Translations under genes and position numbers: made by a program
Assembly: GCF_004359215.1 (NCBI RefSeq)
Contig: NC_090616.1
Span: 530,066 to 594,065 of the forward strand
Length of the DNA stretch: 64,000 nt
Source: Bremia lactucae
Lineage: Eukaryota > Oomycota > Peronosporomycetes > Peronosporales > Peronosporaceae
Direction of reading: 5' to 3'
Part shown: positions 31,219-42,769 of the stretch, in pieces
Layout of the letters: each line of letters starts with the position of its first letter
How positions within the stretch are numbered: the stretch's first letter is position 1
The notes under the pieces: model-generated
Databases searched by the model: none
What the model was told of the DNA's origin: nothing
Seen by the model: only the letters and a program-made list of their open reading frames with translations

Positions 31219-32328
31219 CTAATGCTGAGCTGGCTTGCGAACGTGCACTAAGATGAGAACACCAGCAACTGCTCCAATACCTATCACAAACATCCCTATC
31301 AAACCTGACGTCGTCAGCTCTGCCGGTGGCTCTTCAGCTTCCATACTAGTGGCCGCATTCGAATTCTTAGTTACTGCAGTTATCGCTTTAAGTGACAATG
31401 AATTTTCAGGCTCGCCTTCCAAGGAGAAGCCATTACCGGCTCCTTCATTGTCCTGTCCGTCTTCGTTTCTTAAGACTTCCTCAAATGAATAGTCGGTATT
31501 TGACGGTACTGTGATCGTCTTATGATTCGACATTACCGACTCGTCTTCGTTCGACACCGAAGAGCTTGTACCATTTGTCCCCTTACGAACCGAAGGCGTT
31601 TCTGATGACTTTTTGGGTACAATTATCGCAGGCCGGACCCCGTTGGCAATATCACGCGCAGATTTAAGCAAAAGGGTATGAATCGTCCCAACAAAACTCG
31701 GGTATACCTGGTACGTCAATTTGTCCGCAGGAATCGATGCAATGCCAGCAGCAGCATCGTCCCCCTCTTTAACACATAGGCCATGTGACGCCATTGTTCC
31801 AGCTGGACACTCGGACGCTTGCAGCGCGTGTTTGTACCAACGCGAGTTTTCATTATTACCTGCTGGAGAGTACTCACAAACTACCAATATTCCATCCGAG
31901 CATGTCGCTGAGGCACAACCAACACTGGTCGTTTCGGCCCATACGACCTGTGAATACGAATTATAATAGCCTACGCCCACATCCAGCCCGCTAAAGCCGG
32001 GTTGTGGCATTACATTAAGAGTAGAGAAGGCTGTTTCCACGACCCAGTCCTCAATGGCATCGTCAATGGCCGAAGTCGCATCGTTTGATGACGCCAAGTA
32101 CACATTGACACCTTTATCAGTTGTAGCGGAGCATGTGGTTGCAGTTGACGCAGCTTTGCTCGCCAGCCCTGCGTCCCAACCAATGCGACGCATGTTGCTC
32201 GCAGACCATGGCAATCCCGTCGTTCGAAAATAATTGTGGCGATCGAGCCAGATCGCTTGGTCTAATTCATCATAACTCTCTCCACGAACAGCCACGGCAG
32301 CAGCAGCGAATAGAGACAAATTCTTCAT
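31219..32328 (-). CDS. CAP/SCP (PR-1-like) secreted protein with C-terminal membrane anchor
   Basis: 369 residues, single exon. Signal-peptide-like start (MKNLSLFAAAAVAVRG). CAP domain about residues 20-165: 'DELDQAIWLDRHNYFRTTGL', 'YYNSYSQVVWAETTSVGCAS' (the CAP HxxxQVVW-type signature), 'LVVCEYSPAGNNE'. Then a Cys-containing tail, a Ser/Thr/Glu-rich stalk (~240-330), and a hydrophobic span near the end ('GLIGMFVIGIGAVAGVLILV') followed by HVRKPAQH, suggesting a type I membrane protein. CAP proteins bind sterols/lipids and are often at the host interface in oomycetes; the role here is unknown. It is the only apparently intact host gene within the transposon block. Confidence 0.88.
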   Translation of the reverse strand: MKNLSLFAAAAVAVRGESYDELDQAIWLDRHNYFRTTGLPWSASNMRRIGWDAGLASKAASTATTCSATTDKGVNVYLASSNDATSAIDDAIEDWVVETAFSTLNVMPQPGFSGLDVGVGYYNSYSQVVWAETTSVGCASATCSDGILVVCEYSPAGNNENSRWYKHALQASECPAGTMASHGLCVKEGDDAAAGIASIPADKLTYQVYPSFVGTIHTLLLKSARDIANGVRPAIIVPKKSSETPSVRKGTNGTSSSVSNEDESVMSNHKTITVPSNTDYSFEEVLRNEDGQDNEGAGNGFSLEGEPENSLSLKAITAVTKNSNAATSMEAEEPPAELTTSGLIGMFVIGIGAVAGVLILVHVRKPAQH

Positions 32329-32591
32329 GCTACGTCCTTAAACCTGCAGTGCTAAACACAAACAAATGTAGAGTGACAGCTTGTGCGGGTTTTCGCATGT
32401 TTACGTCTCCTCGTTTCTTTCTCGTCTGTTTTTGGCACAACCCCTGTCGTTCTTCTACGTTTTGCATTACAATCAGGAATGGCCAATCATGAGAAAATCG
32501 AAGGTCTTACCTGACGAGAAAAAAAATGATTATTGAAAATTGTTTTTTATCGGGTATGTCTGGATTCCCCCCGAAGTTTAAGTTCTTTATA

Positions 32592-34775
32592 CAGTAGAAC
32601 CCCTCTAAAGTAATACTCTTAGGACCGAAAAGTAATATTACTTTATGCGTTTTATTACTTTAGATGCCAACCTCTTCTCTCCAGAAAATTTTCGTTTAGG
32701 AAGCTCAATGTGCAGCTGACGCATTACCTAACCCTAACCTCGATGTGAAGCTTCAACTTTGACACTTTAACTAAACTAAAATATTTATAAGAAGTACAGA
32801 ACGGGAACGGCAAATCTAAACGTCTAAGCAAGAACTGCAAACTTAACACAAAAAATGGCGAAAGCACACCTGAAGGTTGCTCATGCTCCTATCACTAATG
32901 AAATCCGCATAGCTATCAGTAAAAGGAAGCGTGATACCAGTGGAACACAGAAGGATATTGCACAATGGGTGGTAGAGAAATTTGGCATGACTGTCAGTCA
33001 AGCTGCGATTTCCAAGATTTCTCAAGCAGCAGGAGCACTGGATCTCCCAAGGTGAAAAAGCTGGTGCAGGAGACGGAGCAAAAATTAGTATGGATGCGAA
33101 GCGTCAGAAGACTGTAGAATACCCTCTCATGGAAGAGGCACTTTACAAATTTGTGCGAACTTACGAAGATGTCATGGATCTCTCGGGTGAACTTTGTAAA
33201 GAAAAGGGGAGGATTTTTTTGGAGAGACTGTACCCCGATCAAGACACAAATACTTTTCAATTCTCCAATGGCTGGTTGAACAGGTTCAAAGCTCGATATG
33301 GAATCAAAGAGCGAGTGAGACATGGAGAGAGCGGTTCGGTTAACATGGAGATACTCGAGCAATCCTTACTCGCAATTCGAGAAGTTTTGGATCAGTATGA
33401 ATGGAAGGATATCTACAATATGGATGAAACGGGTTTGTTTTACCGACTTCAGGTATGTCGGGGCCAGTTGAAATCACTTTGGAAGCAACTTCAAATACTA
33501 AAATTTATTGCCTCCTCACTTTAGGCTGATCGTTCACTTGCAACGAAGCAACTGGAGGGCCGCAAGCAGCACAAGGAACGGCTAACTTTTGTTGTTTGTG
33601 CCAACGGAGATGGCTCAGATCGTGTCCCACTTTGGGTGATTGGGAAATACTTGAATCCCCGTTGTCTCAAAAATATCAATCGTCAGAACCTTGGCTGCCA
33701 CTACAGGGCAAACCCGAAGGCTTGGATGAACAGTGTATTGTTTTTGGAATGGCTACAATGGTTTAATCGGAGGATGGGGAGAAGACAGGTGCTGCTGATA
33801 TGGACAATTGTCCTGCTCATGTTCCAATTGACAGCTTGCCGGAGCTGGCCAATGTTAAAATCCTTTACCTGCCGCCCAACACAACTTCCCGAATTCAGCC
33901 TTGTGATGCAGGCATTATTCGAACTTTGAAGGCCTTTTACAGGAAAATTTTCAATCGCAACTTGCTAAGAGCATTGGAGCTGGATGAAACACTTGACAAT
34001 GTGGAAGCGCATAAAAAAGTGGATGTTTTGAAGGCGATGGTGTGGGCTGTGGAGGCCTGGAATATGGTGACCAAGGAAACTATTCGTAATTGTTTTAATC
34101 ACTGCAAAATTCGGACATCAAGCTTGAACATCCAAGTTCCTGCTAGGGCGACCGAACCCCCCGCAAATGTTGCAGATGACCTGATGTTACAGAATGATCA
34201 ACTGTACCGCAATCCAATGGACATCAACGCCATCCTCAACAACCCCTTGGAGAGAGAGGTCGCCTATAGTCCTGACGTAGAAGACATTGTGGCAGTAACA
34301 ATGGAAGAACATGGATTGTCTTTGCCTGTAGAAGTGGAAGGAGGGATTCCCGATGCGGATGATAGCGAAGTGCCAGCCCCCGTGAAAGCCAAGGACGTCC
34401 TTGATGCAATAAGGTTGTGTAAACTGTACTTCATGCAGAGGGAGTGTGATACTTCCACGACTCACAGGAAACTGAATGAAGTTTTGGACGATTTTGAAAG
34501 GATACAGATTACTGGAAAGAAGCAAGTCACTCTCCATCGATTTCTCTCAAAAGCGGCAAAAGAAGTATAGTTATTTGAAAAATTTTTTTTTTAGATACAA
34601 CTTAATATATTACTTTTGGGGCATGTGTCTACTAATAGTGGGACTTTAAAAAATATTACTTTATTACTTTGGCAAAATATTACTTTAACCTTAAGTCCCA
34701 ACTCGGGACCACGAAATTTTATTACTTAGGACGTATTATTACTTTAGAGCGTATTACTTTAGAGGGGTTCTACTG
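32592..34775 (+). mobile_element. pogo/Tigger-type DNA transposon
   Basis: 2184 bp with inverted ends: CAGTAGAACCCCTCTAAAGT at 32592 and its complement ending at 34775, matching over ~25 bp. Each end carries further copies of the subterminal motif AAAGTAATA. Flanked by TA on both sides (32590-32591, 34776-34777), the Tc1/mariner-pogo target duplication. Encodes one decayed transposase. Confidence 0.9.
32855..34570 (+). pseudogene. pogo-type transposase, two frameshifts, one intron
   Basis: N-terminal HTH ('GTQKDIAQWVVEKFGMTVSQ'), then a CENP-B-type HTH ('FSNGWLNRFKARYGIKERVR') and a DDE_1 core: Asp in 'IYNMDETGLFY', Asp in 'DNCPAHVPIDSL', Asp in 'QPCDAGIIRTLKAFYRK' (DDD, normal for pogo/Tigger). 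A 72-bp intron with GTATGT...TTTAG (33453-33524) restores the frame after 'FYRLQ'. Frameshifts near 33050 and near 33810 inactivate the gene. Otherwise well preserved, so loss is fairly recent. Confidence 0.85.
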
Positions 34776-35099
34776 TATTAGCCGAAAAAAAGCGCTTGTT
34801 GCATTTTAATTGGCCAATAGAAATTATGTTAAAGGTGGTGTTCGGCAGTGTCGTCTCAAGAAAATTTGGTTAAGGTTTAGGGAAGTGGTTTAACGACACA
34901 AATCTTTCGGTATAGTCACACCCCTCCAAAAGCAAAATAAATAATTATAGTAGGAAAGGTATTGCCACCCCCGTTCTTACAGTGCAAACTATTTTTGCGT
35001 TTATTCCAAGTTGTGCATCGCTACAACTCCTCCAGTATTAATACTCGGTCTTCATCACGTCGCTTGCTCCACTCCCAGAACGCATTTATGAGACCCATG
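34776..35099. other. No gene seen
   Basis: Spacer between the pogo element and the truncated A-family gag. AT-rich on the left, with no recognisable frame or repeat. Confidence 0.4.
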
Positions 35100-36200
35100 A
35101 GAAAGCAGATTCTGCGCTCCTGCATTTCCCGACCCCTCATTGGTCGATGCAGAACTCATGCGTCTCGCACGCTGGTACTTGCCATCGCCCTTTGGGAAGG
35201 GAGCCCTCTTGCTGGGCATCTTTGCCCCAGAAGGAACCCTGGCATAGCAGCGAGCCTTCTTTATAGCAGACAACGTCTGCAATGCCCAACTCCATGGGAG
35301 TGGCATCTGACCTTTCGGCCAACGGCTTATACCAAGCTGTCGCCGAGGCACTGTTCTAGGATTGCTCCTCAACGAGGGCAATTTGGATTGCCTCTTCCAT
35401 CGTCGACGGCACCTTACTGAAAAGAGCCTGTAGCGATGGGCCATGCCGCAGTTCGCTCATAAATGTGGGCACCTTAATGCGCTCCGGAATCGGACCTACG
35501 GTAGTGGACGCCGACAGCGAGCGCATCTCTTGCACATAATCTTGCAGAGATCGCTTCGCCTGTCGCGGTCCAAAGAAGCGCGCCTGAAGCAACATTTCGT
35601 TGTTCGGCGGTTGGTACATGGCGCGAATCTCTGTCTTAATGATCGCCCATGAAGGGAATGCCTTAACGTCCGCCATAAGCGCCGAGTAAGCCCACTCTGA
35701 GGCCGTACGACACCATCCGGCTGTCGTCCTCGATGAGCCGAGCGACACCGTATTGCTCCACAGCTAACAGTTAGTAGAAAATCTGTGTGCGCTGCAGTTC
35801 CATCGAACTTGGGCGGGTCCATCCGAATGGGCCTCAGCTGATGCGGTCGGGCAGAGAGCGTCTTAACAGTCCTGTTGAGAGCCTCACTCCGAGCCTGCTC
35901 ATGCCTCAGCTCATCCTGAGTCTGATTGTCGGACTCTGCCGCAGCATGACTCTGTGCCTCGGACGCGGCTCTCCGCTGTCCGAGCACGAATGCCACAAAC
36001 TGCATCAACTGAGCAACATGTTGCTCAGGAGGACTGCCCAGGAGCCTGGCGAGGGCTTGTTCACCAAGACCCTGCGCCTTGTGCCCTGCCGTCTCCCAAT
36101 GATGATCGGAGAGGTGGCGAATAAAACCCAATCGATGTTGAGGCTCATCATCACGTACACACGCAAAGACGCAGGACGTGGGGAGGATTTCAAGTGCTAC
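35100..36200 (-). pseudogene. Family A gag remnant
   Basis: Minus-strand gag running leftwards from the LTR at 36205: 'EAQSHAAAESDNQTQDELRH', 'PHQLRPIRMDPPKFDGTAAH', 'ALMADVKAFPSWAIIKTEIR', 'SKVPSTMEEAIQIALVEEQS', then a tail 'SGAKMPSKRAPFPKGDGKYQ'. Frameshifted at least three times. A short deletion has removed the CCHC knuckle that is present in A1 (15280-15320). The element is cut off at ~35100; no pol follows. Confidence 0.75.
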
Positions 36201-36736
36201 CAAGTGTAGGCGGGCAGGTCTTAATGCGGCCACGCTCTACTTAGACACACACCCTAGCACAGCGAGGAAGCGGTCAGACCGTCTTCTCTTGCGTGCAGTG
36301 AGGTAGTTGTGATGGGCGCCTTAGCGACCTCTCCCAACGCACTAAGTACTCTAGTAAAGTGTCGTCACGGGAGCGCTAAACCTGCTTCTTGTGCGCATTT
36401 ACTAAGGCGGAAGTAGTTTCAGACTGATTAATATTAAATCGTATATATACAAATACCTATTTTTACCAATCAAAAATGTCATCTCTGTAGATAACACTAA
36501 AATGTATTGCGAGCGTATCTTTCTAGATACCTCGCGTAACGATGACGCTAGCCGCCATCCCTCCGAATGTGAATGCAACCATGTGCATCACATACACAAG
36601 GGTTGGTCACAAATGTGAACCACACCCGAGTGGTGGGCCTCATTACTTATTTTTAAGTAATTGACCATCCCCTTAAGTATACCAAGTGTACTTAACGGGG
36701 ACTGTGTAACATCAGGGTAACTTAAAGCCTGGTACA
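36187..36736 (-). repeat. Family A 5' LTR and primer-binding site, minus orientation
   Basis: LTR 36205-36736 (532 bp). The minus-strand primer-binding site TGGTAGCACTTGAAATCC lies at ~36187-36202. The left part differs from the partner LTR at 52223, but from about 36557 onwards the two are essentially identical. Confidence 0.8.
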
Positions 36737-37107
36737 ACCACTGCAAATCGTTCACGGTCAAGAAGAGGAACTAACCTTTCCAGATATGTTCGTTTATCTG
36801 CACGAGGAAATTATAGACTCGGAAAACAAGAACTTGAACTTGACCACGATAGTGTGCTTGAAAGTACACGCAGCGAATGATTGTCGAAGTCTTTCGACAC
36901 GCAGCCGCACAAACGGCTCGAAGCCAGCAAGAGTCACTACCCGCAACTAAACGATGAAGAACGGAGGCGCTTCTCCAATTATACGCGGTAAGTGCTAAAG
37001 TTAGTCGAGTGGATGCCCGGAAGTGGAGAACGCGCCTGCACGTAATTACGAGATCTATTTTCAAGTAAAAAAAACTGACAAACCTGGTAAAACAACGAAT
37101 CACCAAT

Positions 37108-38722
37108 ATGGAGATTACGTCGCAGCTCATGGCCAACATGTGGACCCAATATGCAGCGGAGCAATCGGCCAAAACAGGAAGCCAAGATGTTGACATGAGT
37201 GCCGACCCCACCTCCTCGTACAAGTTCAAAAGCAGTGTCTACACTCCAGAAGTGAGTCAAGAAGTGAGACGACAATGTCAAACCCCGTTCGGATTTCCAA
37301 CTCAACTCAGGAAACCGACTGCAGCAGAAACTAAGAATATTAAAGGGTTGGTAAAGGGATCTATCCTCTGCGCCAAACTCCTTGAATTCCTGAAGCGGAT
37401 CTGCACTAATGAATCATTACGGTTGATTCAAATACTATCCATACTCAAGTCGAAGGCGCCCTGATAATTAAGATACATAATGAGTTTCCGGAGTGCGCTG
37501 ATTCCAGAACAGGGCGCAGCTGATAGGGATGTTCACAATGACCCTAGACAATGGCAATCACGACAAGGCGAAAGTGATCCAGATCCTACAAGATATTAAA
37601 CAAGTATAATTTGATAGAAGAGCACACGTAATACACCTGATCTTTTGGATGCAAGAACGAACAGCAAAATGCCGAGCAATCGGCCAAAACAGGAAGCCAA
37701 GATGTTGACATGAGTGCCGACCCCACCTCCTCGTACAAGTTCCAAAGCAGTGTATACACTCCAGAAGAGAGTCAAGAACTGAGACGACAATGTCAAACCC
37801 CGTTCGGATTTCCAACTCAACTCAGGAAACCGACTGCAGCAGAAGCTAAGAATATTAAAGGGTTGGTAAAGGGATCTATCCTCTGCGCCAAACTCCCTGA
37901 ATTCCTGAAGCGGGTCTGCACTAATGAATCATTACGGTTGATTTAAATACTATCCATACTCAAGTCGAAGGCGACCTGATAATTAAGATACATAATGAGT
38001 TTCCAGAGTGCGCTGATTCCTGAACAGGGCGCAGCTGATAGGGATGTTCACAATGACCCTAGACAATGGCAATCACGACAAGGCGAAAGTGATCCATATC
38101 CTACAAGATACCAAACAAGTATAATTTGATAGAACAGCACACGTGATACGCCTAATCTTTTGGATGCGAGAACGAACAGCAACATGGAGTCGGGAAATTC
38201 GGACCTTAATTTTTCGACACAGGGCTTTCCCTATTATCAATGAGCACCCAGATGACAACAATGACCAGTCCAGAGATCAATCAGATCTGCAGTCCGAATG
38301 GAACCGTCAATTTGGTGCGGATGGGATCAAGAATGAAAATCCTCGCGAAGATACCATGTGCGATTGCTCAATGCATCTCGAAGCCTGTTTGAAGCTGCAA
38401 TTGATGCGTAGATTCGCAGTAAGTTCGCCGGAAAGTACGTTACACGGCAGGAACCGACTACGGAGATTGTAAGCCTGCTTACGGATACTTGGAAATATTC
38501 TTCAAGTGGCCGGAATGTCCGAATTTCCTGGCTGAAAAAGATTCATCAACTAGAACGGCTTTAATCATTGTTCACCATGTCGGTCAACGGGCCGCTTACC
38601 CATGTTTTAGTTGTGGTTCCATCGGTCACATCCGCAACAAATGCAACACGCCGGAAGTAGAATGGACGAGTGAGAGAACTGGTTACAGAACGCTGATTGT
38701 CAGCGTTCCTTTGAGGAATTAA
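37108..38722 (+). pseudogene. Unclassified gag-like protein remnant with CCHC knuckle
   Basis: Broken frames read 'MANMWTQYAAEQSAKTGSQD', 'QTPFGFPTQLRKPTAAETKN' (twice because of the tandem duplication), and at 38489-38722 'YLEIFFKWPECPNFLAEKD' then 'PCFSCGSIGHIRNKC', a CX2CX4HX4C zinc knuckle. This looks like a gag or ORF1 nucleic-acid-binding protein of a further retroelement. The family is not recognised, and no matching pol follows: family B sequence starts abruptly near 38723. Confidence 0.5.
37159..38186 (+). repeat. 515-bp tandem duplication in S1
   Basis: GAGCAATCGGCCAAAACAGG starts at 37159 and again at 37674. The two units share the frame 'SADPTSSYKF' through 'PTAAE(T/A)KNIKGLVKGSI' with a handful of substitutions. 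Confidence 0.85.
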
Positions 38723-39425
38723 GCAAAGCGTGATGCAATCGCCCATCTTTTTTTGCGATTGCTGATCAAGACAGACCATTCCATGTGGTCTGTGACACTA
38801 GCAATTTCGTAATCGGCTGTGCATCAGTGCAATACGATACAGACGGTGCGGAGCGTGGCGCCTGTTACCAATCGCGTCAGCTGCAACCAGCTGAACGCAA
38901 TTGCTCAGCGCATGACAAGGAAATTTTACCATGAAATATGCACTGGCTAAGTTTAGGGTCCATCTCCTAGGAGATACACCGTTCATCGTATATACGGACA
39001 ATGCGTCACACCTCTCGCAAAAATTGCGAGATGGCTTATCCTTCTTCGCGGAATATAATTTTCCTGTGGAATATAAACCAGGATTACTTAATGTCGTCGC
39101 TGAAACGTTATCACGCCGACCCGATTTCGGGCCGGCTCCGCACTCCAGCAGTGGTAATAATCCTACTGTTGCAACACTCATTCCAAGTGTCCTCATCAAC
39201 TTTGTTTGATGACATCAAAAAAAGCCTACACAGAAGATAAAGATCTTCTGCACTTAATGGAGCATTTGATGTATCCATCCAAAGATCTTTGAAAGATTTA
39301 TTAGCTTTATATCGATCGTCTTCCGATCGATATAGCATCATGTATGAGTGTTGCGATGCACCAACAAAGTAGGCATCGTGGACGTGGGAAAACTTATTCC
39401 ACCGTAAATCGCGACTTATACTGGC
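38723..39425 (+). pseudogene. Family B RNase H and integrase start (S1)
   Basis: RNase H text 'FHVVCDTSNFVIGCASVQYD' in shifted frames, then an open run at 38931-39209: 'KYALAKFRVHLLGDTPFIVY', 'YTDNASHLSQKLRDGLSFFA', 'EYKPGLLNVVAETLSRRPDF'. Followed by the integrase zinc-binding start (~39340-39420). Closest relative in the window is 26060-26480. Confidence 0.75.
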
Positions 39426-39429
39426 TGTT

Positions 39430-39795
39430 AGCCGTAAATAATTCCAACCCAGCTCGTGGAGACAGCTGTAGTGAAAAGGGCAATAAAAAGTAGTCATGTG
39501 TCCCATAGTCCTGCACAGAGCCGAGAGCCTGTGACAGTAGACGGCGTTGTGACAGGAAGTCAAGCGTCGCATGATCCGGCACAGTGCATAGAGCCTGATG
39601 CGGTTGGAAGGTGTGCGTTAGCCAGGAGAGCAACGGCACCCGCTTCCCAGTCAAAGGTCGTCATGACTTGGAGAACGGGTACCCGACAGATTTGGACGAT
39701 CAAATGCACGTCTAAACGAGTGACCTTTGAATCAGTTCCTTTTAAAAAGGACGGACCTTCGAACGAGGTGACGAGGCTCCGACTGGCGTCTTGAA
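39430..39795 (+). pseudogene. Family A protease-RT spacer fragment inside S1
   Basis: 'METAVVKRAIKSSHVSHSPA', 'QSREPVTVDGVVTGSQASHD', 'RVTFESVPFKKDGPSNEV' matches the A3 region 62580-62900, not family B. A short piece of A pol is therefore embedded between B fragments. Confidence 0.7.
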
Positions 39796-40898
39796 GCCTA
39801 ACCAATTATAATGGTTAGTGTCAAATTGTAGCACGATCGGGAGCCCATTAAGTTGAGGGTTTAGCGCACATTCTTGTTGCAAGTTGTTTACACATGGTGC
39901 GGCTTCGCCATGACTGTAAACTCTTTCCTTGACCGTCATAAGTCGTAATTTTTTTCCCTTGGCTACTTTTTCTGCCGCCGTGATCATCGAGAAGCTTGCA
40001 TTTTCAAATCCTTCACTAGCTTTCGCTACGTAAATTTTACGGTAGATTTTTTTAACATTATTTTCAGGGTAGTCGTCGAGCCCAAGCGCTGTTGTTATGA
40101 GAGGATTCATCGTCGAAGAAATGGTTCGAAGCTGCAACGATGCCTCTTTTGAGCCTATTGGTCAGTGCTGTAAGCGTTTTTTAAGCAGTCGGTCCTTTGC
40201 ATTATTTCTGGAGCAGCGCCATAGCCACAGTGTAGTATTGTCAGTTTCCAGTTGGGGAGCCCGCCTCACTCAGTCCACATTGTTCCAGGAGCTGATCCTC
40301 GGTACATTTCCTCAAATTCGGGTCAATCGTGTCCAAATTCATGCTTGCGTTGGTCACTTCCTTTTGAAACCGGGTCATTTTGTCCTGCATGATAGGCCTC
40401 TGCTTGCTATGTAGGTCCAGACCGAATGCTACGTTTTATCCGGGTCTAGTCCTTGATAGCTAGTGGCTCTTCCGGTTCCTCTGGTAACTCTGTGGTCGGC
40501 TTCTTCTCCGTTGATTCAAGAGGGGGTGCTTTTGCATGGTTTAGCGAGGCTCGACGTCCGTGCTAAAATGGTCGTTGGGTTCCGTGTGGAGTCCACAATT
40601 ACCGGGTTTGGAATCTGCTGGGGTGGAAGAGCCGTTCGACGACTAAATTGGACAGTTTGCCAAGTTTGGTCCGTTGTTGCTGGGTTTGGGCTTCTAGCAC
40701 TAGTAGTTGAGTAAGTGGGAGATTCAATAGTACATTGGTCACTACTCGTGCCGTCGCTTCCTTTCCGTATTCTTCCGCTCGATTCCAGGGTTGGTCTAAG
40801 TCTTTCAGACTAGTCAGGGTGTATTTACGCAGGGACAGCGTCGCGATATCGTCAGCAGTGACGGTGAGGATAAAAAAGGAGTCCTGAAACCGAGACAT
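39742..40898 (-). pseudogene. Unrecognised coding-like stretches
   Basis: Two minus-strand frames (40898-40599 'SRFQDSFFILTVTADDIATL' and 40137-39742 'DDYPENNVKKIYRKIYVAKA'), with readable text in between ('MTRFQKEVTNASMNLDTIDP' near 40380), look like one broken protein. No motif recognised. It might be a gag of another element or a captured host gene. Present identically in S2. Confidence 0.35.
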
Positions 40899-40920
40899 TA
40901 AATACGAAAGTGTCCTCGAT

Positions 40921-41835
40921 GTGAAGACTCGGCATGAGAGAGATACTACTCAATCCTGGGAGTCGCTTAAGACAAATCCTTTATACAAGGATTTGATTGA
41001 GTTCAGACATAAATTCCCTGTAGTTGTAGTCCCATGCGAGTTGCCTAAGGATAAAGGCACTCGACATGAGATCGAGCTCAAACGGGCTCGAAGTACTGCG
41101 TCATGAAGCAGTGGCCACTGTCTTGTGAACAAATACTGCGATCGATAATTCTTTATCGATCGAGTCAAAACGGGCCATGAAAGAGAGTCAACCTCCCCAC
41201 ATAGCTCTCCGACCTTCTGTGTTCGAAAGGCCACAGGAGGGTGGCGGATAGTGCACGCATTCAATAAACTGGATGCTGCAACGTTACCGGCTCAAACGCC
41301 TATACCTATAAAAGACATAATCATAGATACGTCTACGAATACCATCTTTTTGTCTATGGATCTGATGGATCGGTTTTATCAGATCCTTATGCGTGAGCTA
41401 CACATCCCGTACACCGCAGTAAACACATCCTGTGGGATGCTCTGGGAATGGCTTGTAATGCCACAGGAGCTTAGTAAGGCTCCTGCAACATTCAACAGAT
41501 GCGTAATGAATATGTCAAAACCGGTGCGAGAATTCGCACCGAGTTGTTTTGACGATGTATTCGTCCATAGCTGGTCCATGGACGAAAAGACGGACGTGGA
41601 AGCTCATAAAACTCACGTTCATCAGGTTCTTACGCTTATGCGAAAGCATAAGTTGTACGCAAATCTCAAGAACTGTATTTTTGCTGCAAGCAAAATACCA
41701 CTTACTTGGCTGCATCGTCGATAAACACGGCGTGCGCCCTAGACCCGAAAAATCAAGGCAATTACTGACTTGCCATTTCCGGTCAATGTCAAGAGACTAA
41801 GAAAGTTCCTTGGGCTAGCGGCGTACTAGTTTTCT
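40921..41835 (+). pseudogene. Family B reverse transcriptase (S1)
   Basis: 'LPKDKGTRHEIELK' then, after a 1-bp deletion near 41090, 'IVHAFNKLDAATLPAQTPIP', 'MDRFYQILMRELHIPYTAV', 'CGMLWEWLVMPQELSKAPAT', 'SCFDDVFVHSWSMDE', 'KHKLYANLKNCIFAASKIPL'. The catalytic box is CFDD instead of YxDD. Cut off after 'GLAAY'. Confidence 0.8.
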
Positions 41836-42368
41836 CAACGTCTTCCGACTGTGATTGCGCTAATACAGTCGGGTCCTCTACAGTCGACTCTCTACTCGAC
41901 GTAGGATCATCGTGTTGTCCCTTCAAGCAACCAATATTTTACTTAAATGTCGCCCGCTAGGCGTACATTCATGTCTCAATCCATCGATTTATACGAGCGG
42001 TGGAACTTCGGCGCTGCCTGTGCATTTGCACAGCCGCCGGCAGCTGACTCCACAGTGGGATTAGTAATACTACTGTGATCTTTTGCAGTCGTACTAACGA
42101 CCGTACCACAAGTGAGGCCTCGCACTCACTCGTAATACATCCACACGCTTGTGGACGGTACAAGACGTTCATCAGATGTCCATCTGATGAACAAGTGGCA
42201 GGCATCTTTACGGATCGATTCTGCCAGATGATTCTTGGCTTATATTTTCTTAGCCAAGGTTAACCTAGGATGAAATCAAATTTGTCACAAAAATCCAGTA
42301 CGATGAAATCATCATCATACCGAGAGTCTTATAACGTGTAGTGAAATTTCACTACGCGTTTATCAGTG

Positions 42369-42587
42369 TTATAGATGCACACGCACCGTCATCCTCGTTG
42401 GAAGGATGTCGCGCTCAACATATTTGAGCCTACGACCCTTTAGCGACTGGCGACAAATAAAGTTATTCGACGCCCCACAAACCACTAGGGCTCTAAGTAA
42501 CCAATCATTTGTTACTTTTAACTTCAAGGTGATGAGGGATACCTCATCGCCAGGTGCAAGGACACATAATGACTGTGTCTGGAGCAA
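42369..42587 (-). pseudogene. Family B aspartic protease fragment, inverted (S1)
   Basis: Minus-strand text 'LLRALVVCGASNNFICRQSL' keeps the retropepsin layout (hydrophobics, then xGAS, then NFI). The catalytic Asp position reads Cys ('VVCGAS'). Orientation is opposite to the neighbouring gag and RT. Confidence 0.55.
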
Positions 42588-42769
42588 CTTTTGTCAAGAG
42601 ATTTGCAAATTCTCTTGAGGTTGCTGGAATATTAGGGCGTTGCGCCCCTACTGACCCCGACGATTTTTTGGCGTCCACCTCCCTGTTGCAATTTTGCCAC
42701 AACGTCGGACCCGCGGCCGTTGCCTTTTTTGGCATTCTGGCCATAATTACGTTCAGTACCCCTTTTTAA

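Noticed and set aside
31721..32492. Open plus-strand frames over the CAP gene
   Set aside because: They are mirror frames of a well-supported minus-strand gene with signal peptide and CAP motifs; their text has no motif.
34187..34537. Minus-strand frame over the pogo transposase
   Set aside because: Opposite a recognisable transposase C-terminus; no protein features.
39742..40898. Possible RXLR or Crinkler effector in S1
   Set aside because: No signal peptide, RXLR/dEER or LFLAK motif can be seen in these frames; it is left as unrecognised.
42481..42620. Evenly spaced palindromes suggesting a CRISPR-like array
   Set aside because: Arms differ from one hairpin to the next and there is no repeated unit. 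It is a eukaryotic retroelement and the stems lie within coding-derived sequence.
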